A DNA stretch of 64,000 nt from Pulicaria dysenterica (taxonomy: Eukaryota > Streptophyta > Magnoliopsida > Asterales > Asteraceae), in contig OX359288.1 of NCBI GenBank assembly GCA_947179395.2, positions 115,956,909 to 116,020,908 of the forward strand, given 5' to 3'. Position numbers and translations under genes: made by a program. Below the pieces are notes generated by a model. That model made no database searches. It was not told the DNA's origin and saw nothing but the letters and a program-made list of their open reading frames with translations. Shown here one piece after another: positions 21,241-34,200 of the stretch. Numbering within the stretch: the stretch's first letter is position 1; every line of letters starts with the position of its first letter.

Positions 21241-21265
21241 GGAAATCTCAGTTTTTCTAGTAGTG

Positions 21266-21530
21266 AAATCAAGATCATAAAAGGAGCTGTTATCGGAGGA
21301 CTTATCACAATTTTACAACAAGTCTTGACTTTGTGGCTGGTCAATAAAAACCTAAAATCGAAGATCAAATAGGATAGTTGGCATGTTCCCTTTCGATTCC
21401 TAAATTCCTTATGAAATTATACATTTTTTGGTTTTGGTTTTGTGTTTTGTAAGTTTTTGTCTTTGAAAACTTTAGGAGTTTGATGTATGAACTTTTTTCT
21501 CTATGGTATAATGAAATATGTTAATTTGTC
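21266..21530 (+). pseudogene. Probable continuation of LINE fragment B
   Basis: Joining 14,525 to 21,269 (dropping the duplicated AAA) restores continuous host sequence. A frame reads IIKGAVIGGLITILQQVL then WLVNKNLKSK, which fits a decayed C-terminal LINE helix, followed by T-rich sequence like a LINE 3' end. The protein similarity is weak. Confidence 0.35.
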
Positions 21531-23795
21531 ATTCAAAAAGGACTCATTTGTAGTGTTAATCCGCAGTGCTTTTGTTTTTATTATAAAACATATATTCTTT
21601 ACTATTTAAATATATATAATGATATTGTATAGTTTATTATGTAAAAAAAGGATTTTAATTGATAAATAATTTGGTAATATCACAAGTCTATTCTTTTAAT
21701 ATATATTAAATATTAAAGATAATAATAATAACAATAATAATAATAATAATAATAATTAAATTAAATTTAAAATTAATTATCACAAAATATTTAAAATTTA
21801 AACTAAATATATACTTTTAACATTTAATAATCAAAACATATTTTATCCAATATTTAAAATAATATTCAAAGCTGTTTTTTCTTATTAACATAAAATTTTC
21901 AACTATTTTTCCTACAAACACGTATATTTTACATATAATATTTTTGCAAAGGGCTTATCCAGTTTTTTTTAACTAATGACATCATATAGTGACATCTATA
22001 AAATTAATTAAGATTGAGGATTCTGTTCAGATTCTTTTCAAGCTTTGTGGTTTATCATTTACATTTATTAGGTTTTGGTTGTTATTATTGTATTTTAGAA
22101 CAAGAATTACAAACAAAATACAATAACCTAAAACAAAGACATAGGCAAACCATTAACTTAACAACCTACAACACAGATCTCAAAAACCTAAAACAATGAA
22201 TCAATAAATCATTAATCTAGAACAAAACACAATCAATTTAACCCAAACTTGAGCAAAAATTTCAATCAAACAAGAAGAATATAAGGTATAAATAGTCAAC
22301 TAAACATAATTCTTCAAAATATGGTAAACTTATTAAGCGTACCTATAAGTATTTTACAAAGATATTGAGTATATATGTAGTAGCAAATATAGGTCCTTCA
22401 TCACAGTTATCAGATCCACCATCATAGTTAATATCTAGTAACATACTAACAATCAAAATTAGTGCAAAAGTCAATAACTCTATTGTCTACTACTCAATAA
22501 ACATAATAAAACCCAAAACAACTAAACAAATCAAGAACCACGAAAAATTGAGGTTGGGCAAAATGAGACGTAGTATCACATTGCTTAGTTGCTTGCCTTT
22601 TGTCGAGTCACATAGAACAGAGACAAAAGTAGTTGTTTGCCTTCTTTCTTCTAATCGAGAACAGCCGAGACCCTAAGTCGACTTCTTCTTTGAATTTTGA
22701 ATTTCTAACGGTTGATAGACACAATCAACTTCTTTCTTTGATTCTCTTAATCGAAAATACAGTGACAACCCCACTCTTGGCTTTCAATGGAGGCATGCCC
22801 ATAGACCAAAGGACTTAATGACCTAATCTGGTCGGTGGTTGAGGAAGAAGTCCCAATTGTTTTAATAAATTTGGATGAACCCAGTCTAGATAAACACAAT
22901 TGTTATTTTAAGGTAAAACATAGTATTTTAATGTACAAAATCAAATATTAAACTATAATTTATCAAGTTTATAAAAAAATCAATTTTTGTTAGATTGCGT
23001 TGGCATATAAAAAATCACTAGTGGTAAATAGAAAAATTTAGCTGTAACTACGTAATTGACCGACGGCCCGTGCCACCGCTATCCAAACAATAGGTCCAAC
23101 CCTAATTATTGCTGCATTAAAAATAAGTCAACGTTGCTTTAGCTTCTCATTATCGGCTATATAAATATGAAATACCCTACTCCCATCCACTCTGCTTTAA
23201 AAGGTTGTCGAGTCTTTAATTTGATATGAAACAAGTCGTCTAAAACCTCTGAATATACGTACTTTTTACACGATTACAAATATTATATTATTTAAAATTA
23301 AGCGTATTTAATTAATTAAATGTATTAATAGGAAAAAATCAGACGACATGAGTCCACACGTTTGAGTTGTCTTGACCCCTCGTGTATCGAGTGTGCCACG
23401 CATTTTGAGACATGATGGAGCATATAACGAGCAACCCGATCGATCAGATCTTTCGAAATGATAGAATTTAAAAGAGCTTTTGTAAAACGTACGTACGTGG
23501 CCAACCTATTTTTCACATATGGTGCTCTCATTTGATCACTTCTTTAATTCATGTGTGGCAAGGGCAACTCAAAGGTGGAAAGTTAAAAGAGAGTGGCTTT
23601 TTTTAATTATGTGTTTACTTGCGACTTGATGTGCACTTTTTGGCCATTCACTTGTAATCCGAAAGTTTAAATATTAATATAATATCTGGGTAATTAAGAT
23701 GTTTTAAAGAAAATTAATTCGGATTTATTTTACCACAAATACTATTTCCACCATCGACTACTATAAATTAAAGCGTTGTCGCCACCAACTATTAC
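21531..23795. other. Intergenic, no gene recognised
   Basis: AT-rich sequence with an AAT/ATA microsatellite at about 21,720-21,757. Reading frames of 60-70 codons here show no domain. Confidence 0.5.
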
Positions 23796-23863
23796 AAACA
23801 CATATACATATGATGGTTTAGGGTTTAGGGTTTAGGGTTGAAACACATATACATATGATGGTT
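23796..23863 (+). repeat. Interstitial telomeric repeat between 23-bp direct repeats
   Basis: Identical 23-bp copies beginning AAACACATATACATATGATG lie at 23,796-23,818 and 23,841-23,863. Between them are 22 bases of TAGGGTTTAGGGTTTAGGG type, the Arabidopsis-style plant telomere repeat TTTAGGG, about three units in phase. Confidence 0.9.
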
Positions 23864-24189
23864 ATCTTTATGAACTAAACTATATCAACGTACTACAAAT
23901 TGGTCATAATAATGAAAATAACATTGAAGATATACCCAAACGTACGCTTGAAACAAGTTAAAGAAAAGGATTAATTATCTAAACTTTAATTACTTTTACA
24001 CATTATAAATCTGACTACCATCTACTCCTCTTTAATTATGACAGTAGATGGTGCAAGTTAAACTGACTACAATTGTTATATATATAATATCTTAAAAAGT
24101 CTGTATTCGTTTGAGAAAAGCTCGACTTAAATCTGTAAAAACAAAAAATCCTTTAAAAAATAAGCTTTGATGATGACACATACTTTTTT

Positions 24190-24352
24190 TTCGGACGTGG
24201 ATAGGTATGGGTTACGGATGAACCTTGCTCTGATAACATGTAAATTTGTGAGATTCCAACTCAAAACCAATTGTTTATGAGAGGATTAGCCTAAGATTCT
24301 TATAAAACTTATTTCAAAGTTACTCGTCGTCCGATGTGGGACATTACTCATA
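24190..24352 (-). mobile_element. Truncated TRIM relative (LTR plus primer-binding site)
   Basis: On the minus strand, 24,352-24,239 is a diverged copy of the 8605-8942 TRIM terminal repeat (AGTAATGTCCCACAT...CACAAATTTACA). It is followed directly by TGTTATCAGAGCAAGG, a primer-binding site with one change, and by a little internal sequence (GTAACCCATACCTATCCACG). The second LTR is missing. Confidence 0.75.
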
Positions 24353-27300
24353 TTCAAAAGGAATAGATATTTTCAAAAAAATATAAAGAATCTTTAATTC
24401 CCTTTTTTCAACTTTTGTATGGGAACACACCATGTTCTTCAATTTCCAATGCTCCATTTATACTTTTACGAGGTAGTGTAAAAACAAATTTCTGCAAATT
24501 CCCATTTTATTCCGAATGCCAGTTTTTATATACTTGTATATTTTATGAAAAGAGTGAGATGGTCTTAACGTTACTTATTATTAAAAGTTTAGAGTGTACA
24601 TAAATGGTGATTGTAAAAACATATTCAAGTAAAAAATTCAATTTCCTGCACTTTATTATCTTAAGGGTCTGAATAGTTACGTTCGCTCTAATTATAGACC
24701 TCTATGATGTGTGTTTGTGTCGACTGATGATGTGACATGTTGAATGCAAAGAGGATGCACGCAATAAGGAAGAGGCTGCACACCAAATGATGATGTGTGT
24801 TTACTCTCAAGTCTTTTAAGATCTCTTTATATCAGCTAGTACGTTTGATATTTAAAAATGGGGAAAGTTTGTTTCATTGTTTGAGCAACATATGGTTCTC
24901 GGATTAATATTTTGTTGTGTTATATGTTTCTATACAGATCTTTTATATCTTTTTGTCTCAATTATTGAGACTTTTGTTACAAAATTTTATTTGCCTTAAA
25001 AACACGAAACAAAACCAGAGGTAAGTAATCTTTTATACCATAACGATTGGTTAATTAGTGCCTCCATTAACATAGCAAATGAAATAAATAGAGTACAACA
25101 AGAGACATTATATTAACTGCTAACTCATATTTCTAATTATTTCTAATTAATTTAGCCAAACTAAATATTTTAGATGTTCTATATCGTGATACTAATTCTT
25201 CCTACTTATACTTTTACTACTTAGATGAAAACAAGTGTTAAAAATCAAGATTTGAAATAAGAAAAGAGAATCAATTGATTCTACATGTCAGTCATGTAGT
25301 TGGTAAATGATTTAATAGAGGGTTTAGTAGGAGAAAATGTAAATTATCATGCTACTTTTTTCATTGCTCGACTTACAACCAACTCAAATAGCTCGAGCCA
25401 GACTTAACTAATAACGAGCCGATTTAGAGTATTTTCAAATAACTTACGATCTATATCGACTTTATGTACACCAATATTTATATGACATTGCAATACTTGC
25501 CACTTAAACTGAATATCAATGTCAATTAAACACCGTTGCCGGTCATAGGATCACTGAACAACCCATAACATCTTTTGTAGAAAGGGGTTTGAATACAACA
25601 AATATAATTGAACTTTTTGATGTTGTCTTCTAAAACTATATTAGACGTCAATTTGATACACGTATTGATTAAAAAAAATAATAATACTAAATATTAAATT
25701 AAATATATTAAATAATTATAAAATATGAAATAAATGAGAATTAAAAAAATATCGATAAACAACGTCAACGTCCCTACTAGCGGTGGAAGCATCGACGCAA
25801 GGTAGAGGGTAAACGTGACGACAAAAATGTGTTATCATGATATGAAGATACATGATTGTGGTTCTTGTACAAGCCATCTTATTGTTCAAATTATGGAAAA
25901 TAAGGTCCAGTCTTCATTGGTTTTGAAAAATATGATGTTTTAAAATTTTATTAAGGATAAATATGATATTTATAAATTAGATTAGACAAACACAATATTT
26001 TAATGTTTAAGAAGAACATATATGTAATTCTTATAATAATTAGTCAAAATTGAAAAATTGAATTTATGATAAGAACTTTGATTTCTTGTTTTTATTTCGA
26101 CTAAAAAGTAAGACCAAATAAAATTGAAACTAATGCATCAGCAATTGAGGTTCAAACCTGTTGGGTAACTTGGGTTCGTGAAATCATGGCTTATGCCGCT
26201 ACGGTGTAATTGTGTAAATATGTAACACATAGATTTAAATCTTAACAACGTATATATAACAACCTGTGAACACACTTTTCTTTTGCATCCTTTTTAGAAT
26301 AAAAGAATAATATGTAATGCTAACAACATTTTAGTCAGATATAGTTACGTTCTTTAGAGGATATCATGTACAACATCACTCAAGTGGCCAAAACATCGCC
26401 TTTTAGAGTGATACCGAGTACAATATCACCTACACTACTTAACGGTAGGAGTATTTACCATTCCCCTAATTAACAACATATACTTTCACCAAAAATGTAA
26501 TAAACAGACTTTAATTTCATTGAATTTAAAATCCTATTACATTTTTACTGATATTTGTTAGATTAAACATACATTATGACTCTGGTTTTATTGAAAAAAG
26601 TAATAATGAAACTTTGGTCATAATACTAACAATTAATCATATCATTAATTTGCATAAAGAATATCATTCCCCTATAATTAACTTAACACATTTATCGGGT
26701 GCATTCAAACGTGTATGCAGCAAAAAAGAGACACTAATGAAATGAGCTAGGAAGAGCCTAAGTGCCACTAATGGGCTAAAAAGTTAAAACTGGGTTTGTG
26801 AATTGTGATCATAAGTAGATGGTAAATCATATCAAGGGATTGCCCTAAATGCCCAATTGCCCAGTAATAGTAAGTGACTTAAGTGCAGTAGAATCATCAT
26901 AATCTTGTTGGGCTACTGGGCATTTGCTCTTGAGTGCTTCTTGAGTTTGTGTGGTAGGCCCAACAATTGGGAGTCACATGAACCCTTTACCATAATACAC
27001 ATTACACAATACACAGTACACATATAATGAATATGAAGTTGTGTTGAAATGACTACAAAAGTTTTGTTGACTGTTTTTATATTATCTTTGTTTCAGTAAA
27101 AGTCAATATTCCGTAAAGATGAGGATGGACTTCATAAAGGGGGGAAAACAGGATGGATGTCCAAATTTAGGCTCATAATTTCATAAGTATATTTTTTGAA
27201 GTATATTATACCGTGAGTTTTTTAAGTCTATTCTAAGTTTATTTGTGGAAGTTTTATAGTGATTGTTGATTATCCTTTAAACTTATTTTTTCGCACAATT

Positions 27301-27976
27301 TTTTAGCTAACTTGCCGTTAGATTCTCATTATAAATCTTTGATTAGAGAGGTTTGTAAGTATGTGTTTCGATTCATAAATTTGTCTCTATATCTTTTCTT
27401 TTTCTGATTGATCTTCATGAACACAATCAACTGATTTGGGGTTAGGAATTCGTATTTCGGTCCGAGTATCATTGGATCATGACGTCTTTGAAATAAGCAG
27501 GTCGTCAGAGTAAGTAGGTTGTCGAAATTAGCATGCTTCGGAAAGAGATATCAAGAGCCTAAGTGTATTAGAAGGACGGTTTAAACATTCTTTAGTTAAA
27601 TACTTGTTTTACTAGAAGATACAATACGTATTAGTAACAATACATAAGTTGTGTTATACTTGCATATGACTTAAATAAGTGTATTTTGATCATATTAATT
27701 CATAATAATTTACATAGTATATACTTGAGTGTAACCAACATAAGTGTTTTGATCACATTAATATAAACGAGAGACAAAAAGTTATAAAAGTTTCACATAA
27801 AAACAGAGTGAAGCTATAAAACAACTTTTGGCGTAAGTTTTTGAAAAACCTATGAAAGTCGATCTTCACATGTTTGCCCCATAAAATTTGAAGATATTTC
27901 TTTCTGGACACCGCTTGATTTGCCCGCCAGTATTTTCTTTTTTCACAACATTCCATTAAATCCCTAATTTCCACAT
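24353..27976. other. Intergenic upstream of NUP155
   Basis: No supported gene. The block at about 25,760-26,100 is a diverged relative of about 1000-1400 (shared GACAAAAATGTG-type and GTTCTTGTACAAG motifs). The last few hundred bases become less AT-rich and merge with the NUP155 promoter and 5' leader. Confidence 0.5.
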
Positions 27977-27984
27977 AAACCCTA
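27977..27984 (+). promoter_or_regulatory. telo-box-like motif upstream of NUP155
   Basis: AAACCCTA lies 228 bp upstream of the NUP155 start codon, with further ACCCTA/ACCCTT-like motifs at about 28,022-28,110. Such boxes are common near transcription starts of plant housekeeping genes; function here is inferred. Confidence 0.35.
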
Positions 27985-28211
27985 CCAAGTCTCCCCACTC
28001 CCCTGAGATGTGAGATTAACAAAAACCCTTATAGATCATCCTCCCCGCTCCTTCAAAGATCTCTAGTTTGTTACTTACAATTTCAATCGCCATCTCAGAA
28101 CCCTAGCGATTAAATGCATATTCGAGTGTTGTCAAATTAGTTCCGCGCTATTCCAGATTTGTTAATCTTCAATTATCCAGTATCCTGTAGCATTCTCCGA
28201 GGAAGACGAAG

Positions 28212-31200
28212 ATGTCTTGGGAGAACGATATCGTAATGCGTGATATTGCTAAAGCAAGTCTGGTAGTGAGCGACCGTATTGGTAGAGATGTTTCAGCGCA
28301 GCTTGACCTAGAAGAAGCCCTAGAAGCTTCTAGATATACTAGTCATCCGTACTCTACTCACCCCAGAGAGGTAAACCTCAAATGCTGTTTAATGACTTTA
28401 TCTATGCGTGTCCACAGCGTAGGATTTGTAACTGAAATTATTCTAAATTCTTTTACTTCTTAACAATTTACCTCTTTGGGCGTTCGCTGGAAGCAAACAA
28501 ATCCTTTTTTTCAACCTCAGAGTTTATAGGAATTAAAACAACTTTCAAAGAGTCAATTGCCAAGAACCTTGCCTTGAGTTGAATTTGGGAAATCTTTTAA
28601 CAATCTGAACTTCCAGTAGCAGCTCTGGAAAAAGTAAACCGTAAGTGTAGATCAAGTTTTGGAAATACAGGGGTAGAATGAATTCGAACTTACTCCAATG
28701 AGATAAAGTTAAAGTATCACTATATACAAAGTTAACGATATCAAAAGAATTGATCACAAAAAGCTAGAAATTGGTAAGAATATCTGGGGTTTTCTTTTCT
28801 TTTGTGTTTTTTTTTTGGGGTGGGGGTTGTTTTTATTTACGAAGTTGGTGTTGAGCTTGGATGAGCAAGTTTGGTGATGCTAAACTTTCACAGTTCAATT
28901 AAGAATCAATATATGTACATTGTGCAGCTTATTATGTCTTTGGGTATCAATGTAAGACCGAGGTGACATCAATGAAGTAGAACATGTTTCTTCCAACAAA
29001 GTTTGCCCATATATTTATCCAGTAACTATATTCCAAAACAGCACTGGCTATTTTACTAGCCAGATTAACCGATTTGCAAACAAATATTTATACACTTAAC
29101 CTGTGTCTTCTGAAACATAGCATCAGATGATAGTAAAGTATGCAAAATTTTAAAGACCATTACAATTTACAACTTACTTTGACATGGTTTTTTTATAAGT
29201 TCTATATTGAATCATATTGCCACTGTTTAAAGTTATCTTTATCTTTATGAATGTATATTTGATCTAGTTAGTTGAGCTTCATTGGAGTGACGTTGAGATA
29301 TTAAATTACAGCCTGTCACAGAAATATTCAGCATGCTTGCTGCCACTTGATATTCTTGACTTTATGACACACGTTTTTTCCTCATAATCTCATGTTGCCT
29401 TGTCTTATTGCAGTGGCCACCTTTGGTTGAAGTGGTAGATAGTAGGGAGTTGCCCGCAGTACTCATAGAAAGATATAATGCTGCAGGAGGTGAAGGCACT
29501 GCTTTATGTGGAATATTTCCCGAAATCCGTAGAGCATGGGCTTCTGTAGATAACTCTTTATTTCTTTGGCGTTTTGATAAATGGTTAGTATTGTTCTTCT
29601 AATAATTATTCATTCAATGATATGGTTAACTATCTTGGACTTGTTTATCTTTTGATTTAGGGATGGACAATGTCCTGAATACAGTGGTGAGGAACAAGCT
29701 ATATGTGCTGTTGGCTTGGTCAAAGCAAAGCCTGGAATTTTTGTTGAGGCTATCCAATATCTTTTAGTCTTAGCAACTCCTGCGGAGGTAATTCCTCATG
29801 CCTTTTCTTACTATTTCTTTACTTTTTTGCTCCTTTGTTTCCCATGCTTATGCTTTTTCGTAGAGGTGGCAACCTGGAATGGTTATATGAGTTGGGTATG
29901 ATTCAGGTTGAAACGGGTCATATAGAGCATGGGTTGTAACAGGCAGCTTTGGGTTGGGTTCACCCTAAAACACTTTTTTGTTCTGTCTAAATTTATTCAA
30001 AGCATCATGGCATTAGTTATGTTATGAAAACAGTATTATATTGTTAACAACCTAAGTTATTGGGGAAACATGATTTAGGAGCTGTATGTGTTGAAAATAG
30101 ACTTTGGGTGACTTTCAACCTTTTGATCCGTTTTTCTTTAGATACTTGTTTTTGTTATCTCTGATATAGCCCATTTGACCTGTTTGAGATACAACACAAC
30201 TGAAATTGACTCTGTTATAAATAAATGGGACAAAATTGGCACCACTACATATTATACATAAGGTTAGCTTTCTTGATTTACATCTTCTTGTTTATTATTG
30301 TCAGTTGCTTCTTATTGGAGTATGCTGCTCTGGAAGCGGTGATGGATCTGACCCTTATGCAGAGGTTTCCTTACAGCCTCTACCAGAATACACAATACCA
30401 TCTGATGGAGTTACCATGACTTGTATTGCATGCACAAATAGAGGTCATATTTACTTGGCGGGCCGTGATGGACATATTTATGAGATGCATTATACGACTG
30501 GTTCCGGTTGGTATAAACAGTGTCGTAAAGTTTGTTTGACCGCAGGTCTTGGTAGTGTTGTTTCAAGGTATAAATTTGTGTCTTTATTGGCTTTCTTAAT
30601 ATATTTTTAGATGTTTTTGTCTTCCGTTTGCTGATGACATTTTGCTCTCCAAGTTGGTGTTTGGATGTGTGTTTTGTAGCTGATTATGTTATTTTAATTT
30701 TTAAATGATTTCACAATCATATAATTGGCGTAATACAATGTGTTGCATGAGATAGTGTTTGACTGTGTTTCTTCTGTTTGAAGTTGTAATCATTAGATTA
30801 CCTAGTACCTACTACTGTGTAAATGTTTGGTGATTTCTTATTATATAAGAGACTAGATAAAATACCCAAAATAGACTTTCTAATGTATCATTAAAGCATT
30901 CTTACTTAATAATTTGGCAGCTCACTTTAACCCAAATAGATCTTAATATTGCTACTAATAATGACAATGTGGGCACAAAAGAGGGGTAGTTAAGGAATCT
31001 TGATATTTCTCAAATTATAAGTTTTCCTTTAGCAAATATGAGTTGACTTATTTGACCTACCCTATAGTCAGGATCACTTAAAACACAATGTTATTATCAT
31101 GACTTGAAGTTTCAGTTGTTAGAGAATTCATCTAATAACATTAATGCAAACACCTCCTAGTACCAAGGAACACTAATATGCCCTATGCATGGTACCATTT

Positions 31201-34200
31201 ATGCCCTGTTTTTTAGTGTTTATACCTTTTGTTTTTCATTTTTTTCCTTTTCAAGGTGGGTGGTGCCAAATGTATTCAAATTTGGGGCTGTCGACCCTAT
31301 TGTTGAAATGGCTGTTGATAATGAGAGACACATTTTGTACGCCCGCACTGAAGAAATGAAAATTCAAGTCTACTCATTAGGTCCAGACGGTGATGGACCA
31401 CTTAAGAAGGTGACAGAGGAGAAGAATTTGATCAATCAGAGGGAGTTACATAGTGGCGGCAGGCAGGCAGCAGGAACAAGAACTGCTGCTCGATCAACAA
31501 AAACCTCTATAGTTTGTATATCTCCTTTATCTACAGTAGAGTCAAAGTGGTTACATCTAGTAGCAATTTTATCAGATGGTAGAAGGATGTATCTTTCAAC
31601 TACTAAATCCAGTGGAAACAGTGGCACATTCAGTAATAATATTCAAAAACCAAGTTGTTTAAAGGTTGTCACAACTCGACCTGCACCTCCATTAGGGGTA
31701 GGTGGTGGACTGTCATATGGAGCGATTTCTCTTGCGGGTAGATCTCAAAATGAAGATCTTTCTTTGAAGATTGAGTCAGCACATTACTCATCTGCAACAC
31801 TCGTTCTCTCTGATTCATCTCCTTCAACTACTTCTTCACTTCTGATTGTGAACCGCGATTCAACCACTCAGTCATCATCTTCATCCACTAGTTTAGGGAC
31901 AGGTGTCAGGAGTTCTAGGGCATTAAGAGAATGTGTTTCTTCCTTACCAATTGAAGGCCGAATGCTGTCTGTAGCTGAGGTCCTACCATTACCTGATACA
32001 GCTGCAACTGTGCAATCACTGTATTCACAGTTAGAATTTTCTGGATATGATAACTTTGGTGAGTCATCCGAGAAGTTGGCTGGGAAATTATGGGCTAGAG
32101 GTGATTTGCCGACTCAGCATATACTACCACGTCGTCGGATTATCATTTTTAGTACAATGGGGATGATGCAAGTCGTATTCAATCGACCTGTAGACATTTT
32201 AAGAAGGCTGCTTGAGTCAAACGCACCGAGAACAATACTCGAGGACTTTTTTAACCGATTTGGTGCCGGTGAGGCTGCTGCCATGTGTCTAATGCTAGCT
32301 TCAAGGATAGTGCATACAGAAAACTTTATAAATAATGTTGTTGCTGAGAAGGCAGCCGAGGCTTTTGAGGATCCAAGAGTTGTGGGTCTACCCCAACTTG
32401 AAGGGAGTGGGGCATTGGCCAATACCCGAACTGCCGCTGGTGGGTTTAGCATGGGTCAAGTGGTTCAAGAGGCTGAGCCCGTTTTCTCAGGTGCCCATGA
32501 AGGGCTCTGTTTGTGTGCATCGCGGTTGCTTCTGCCTGTTTGGGAGCTTCCTGTTATGAGTTCTTCTGATGCTACAAGTGGAGATGGAATAGTTGGGTGT
32601 AGACTATCTGTGGAGGCAATGCAAGTTCTTGAAGATAAACTTCGGTCTTTAGAGAAGTTTTTAAGATCAAGAAGGAATCAAAGAAGAGGACTTTATGGTA
32701 GTGCTGGTTTAGGAGATTTGACAGGTTCAATTCTAATTGGAACGAGTGCTGATATGGCTACTGGTGATAGGAGTATGGCACGGAATTTTTTTACTCCTTA
32801 TTCTCGGAATCTAGAGTCTAGCGATGCAGGCACATCTAGTAAAAGACAACGACTTCCATACAGCTCTGCAGAATTGGCTTCCATGGAGGTAAATATAACT
32901 AGAGGTGGCAACTTCGACCCATTTACTTTATAAATGGGTTGATCTGGGTTTATGATATATGTCAAATGGGTAGAATCAATCATTTTAGTTTAAAAGGAAT
33001 TGGTTGAAAATCATCTTATGTGTATGTTTCTAACTATTTTTATTCGATAAGATAAACAGTTATTGAAATAAGATAACTTTAGCTATCATCTCAAACACTA
33101 ATTATTTGTGAAAAAATCGGTAAAGTGCTACTGGTCGAGCCAACCTGACCCGTTTGGACACATACTCAACAAAATTAGACATTTTGATCCGAACCAGTTT
33201 CACCGGCTAAATTTGCCAAAGTTAAATATAACATTGAAATTTCAAGTTATGTAATATTATAATTATTTTAACTTTTTATTTTTCAGCTTATCTAAATATT
33301 CTTAATAACAACCTGTGGATTCTAGGTTAGGGCTATGGAGTGTGTAAGACAACTGCTTCTTAGATGCGGTGAAGCTCTATTTCTCCTGCAACTTGTTTCT
33401 AGACATCATGTGACGCGTTTGATTCAATCCTTTGACTCGAATACGAAGCAGGCTTTAATTCAGTTGACTTTCCACCAGCTAGTCTGTTCTGAAGAGGGTG
33501 ATAGACTTGCTACAAGACTTGTATCTGCTCTGATGGAGGTGCTTAAAGCCTTAAATTCTGCAATTAAACTACTACTGTATATTATTGATTCATTTCTGAA
33601 TACTATTTACAAATTTCGTTCTAAGTTTATATCTAATAATGAATTCTTAATTTTATTATAGTATTACACCGGTCCAGACGGCAGGGGAACTGTAGATGAT
33701 ATTAGTGGCAGGTTACGTGAAGGTTGTCCAAGCTTTTACAAAGAATCTGATTACAAATTCTACTTGGCTGTGGAATGTCTTGAGAGAGCTGCTTCTGCTT
33801 CTAATAATGATGAGAGGGAAGCACTCGCTAGAGATGCCTTCAGTAAATTGAGTGGAGTTCCTGAGTCTGCAGATCTTCAAACTGTGTGCAAACGCTTTGA
33901 GGACTTGAGGTAATTTTTTTTTATATGGGCTGGTTTGGTTTGACCCAAAGTACCTTTTTCTAGAGATTTTATTATCTCAATACGCAATAGTTAAATAAAA
34001 TTTTAATTTTACTCGTGTGACCTGTTAACTAAATGGCTCATGTGATCCGTTAGCTAAATGGCTCTAGATTGCCTTTTGCTTGTATTATTTGGCTATATAG
34101 ACAATCGGAAACCTTAAATGCCCAAATTTGCAGATTTTATGAAGCTGTAGTTCGTTTGCCCCTACAGAAGGCACAAGCTCTAGACCCTGCTGGGGATGCT

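Larger units (their letters stand above)
14526..21265 (-). mobile_element. CACTA (En/Spm-like) DNA transposon, 6.7 kb, defective
   Basis: Ends are CACTACTAGAAAAA at 14,526 and its inverted copy at 21,252-21,265. AAA lies on both sides (14,523-14,525 and 21,266-21,268), the 3-bp duplication typical of CACTA elements. Dense subterminal repeats built on GCGACGGA and TTAGCGAGGGAATAGCGACG fill 14,540-14,990 and 20,190-21,240. A minus-strand TNP1-like coding remnant lies at 15,185-16,318. No TNP2-type transposase is visible, so the copy is non-autonomous. Strand is given for that coding remnant. The interior between 16.4 and 20.1 kb also holds a GT microsatellite, an inverted-repeat MITE (19,504-19,728), a GC-rich exon-like block (about 17,940-18,340, minus) and repeats of AACGAACA and GCTCGAGCTCGA type; none yields a recognisable protein. 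Confidence 0.93.

Noticed and set aside
32114..32452. Minus-strand 112-codon frame
   Set aside because: Antisense shadow of NUP155 exon 5.
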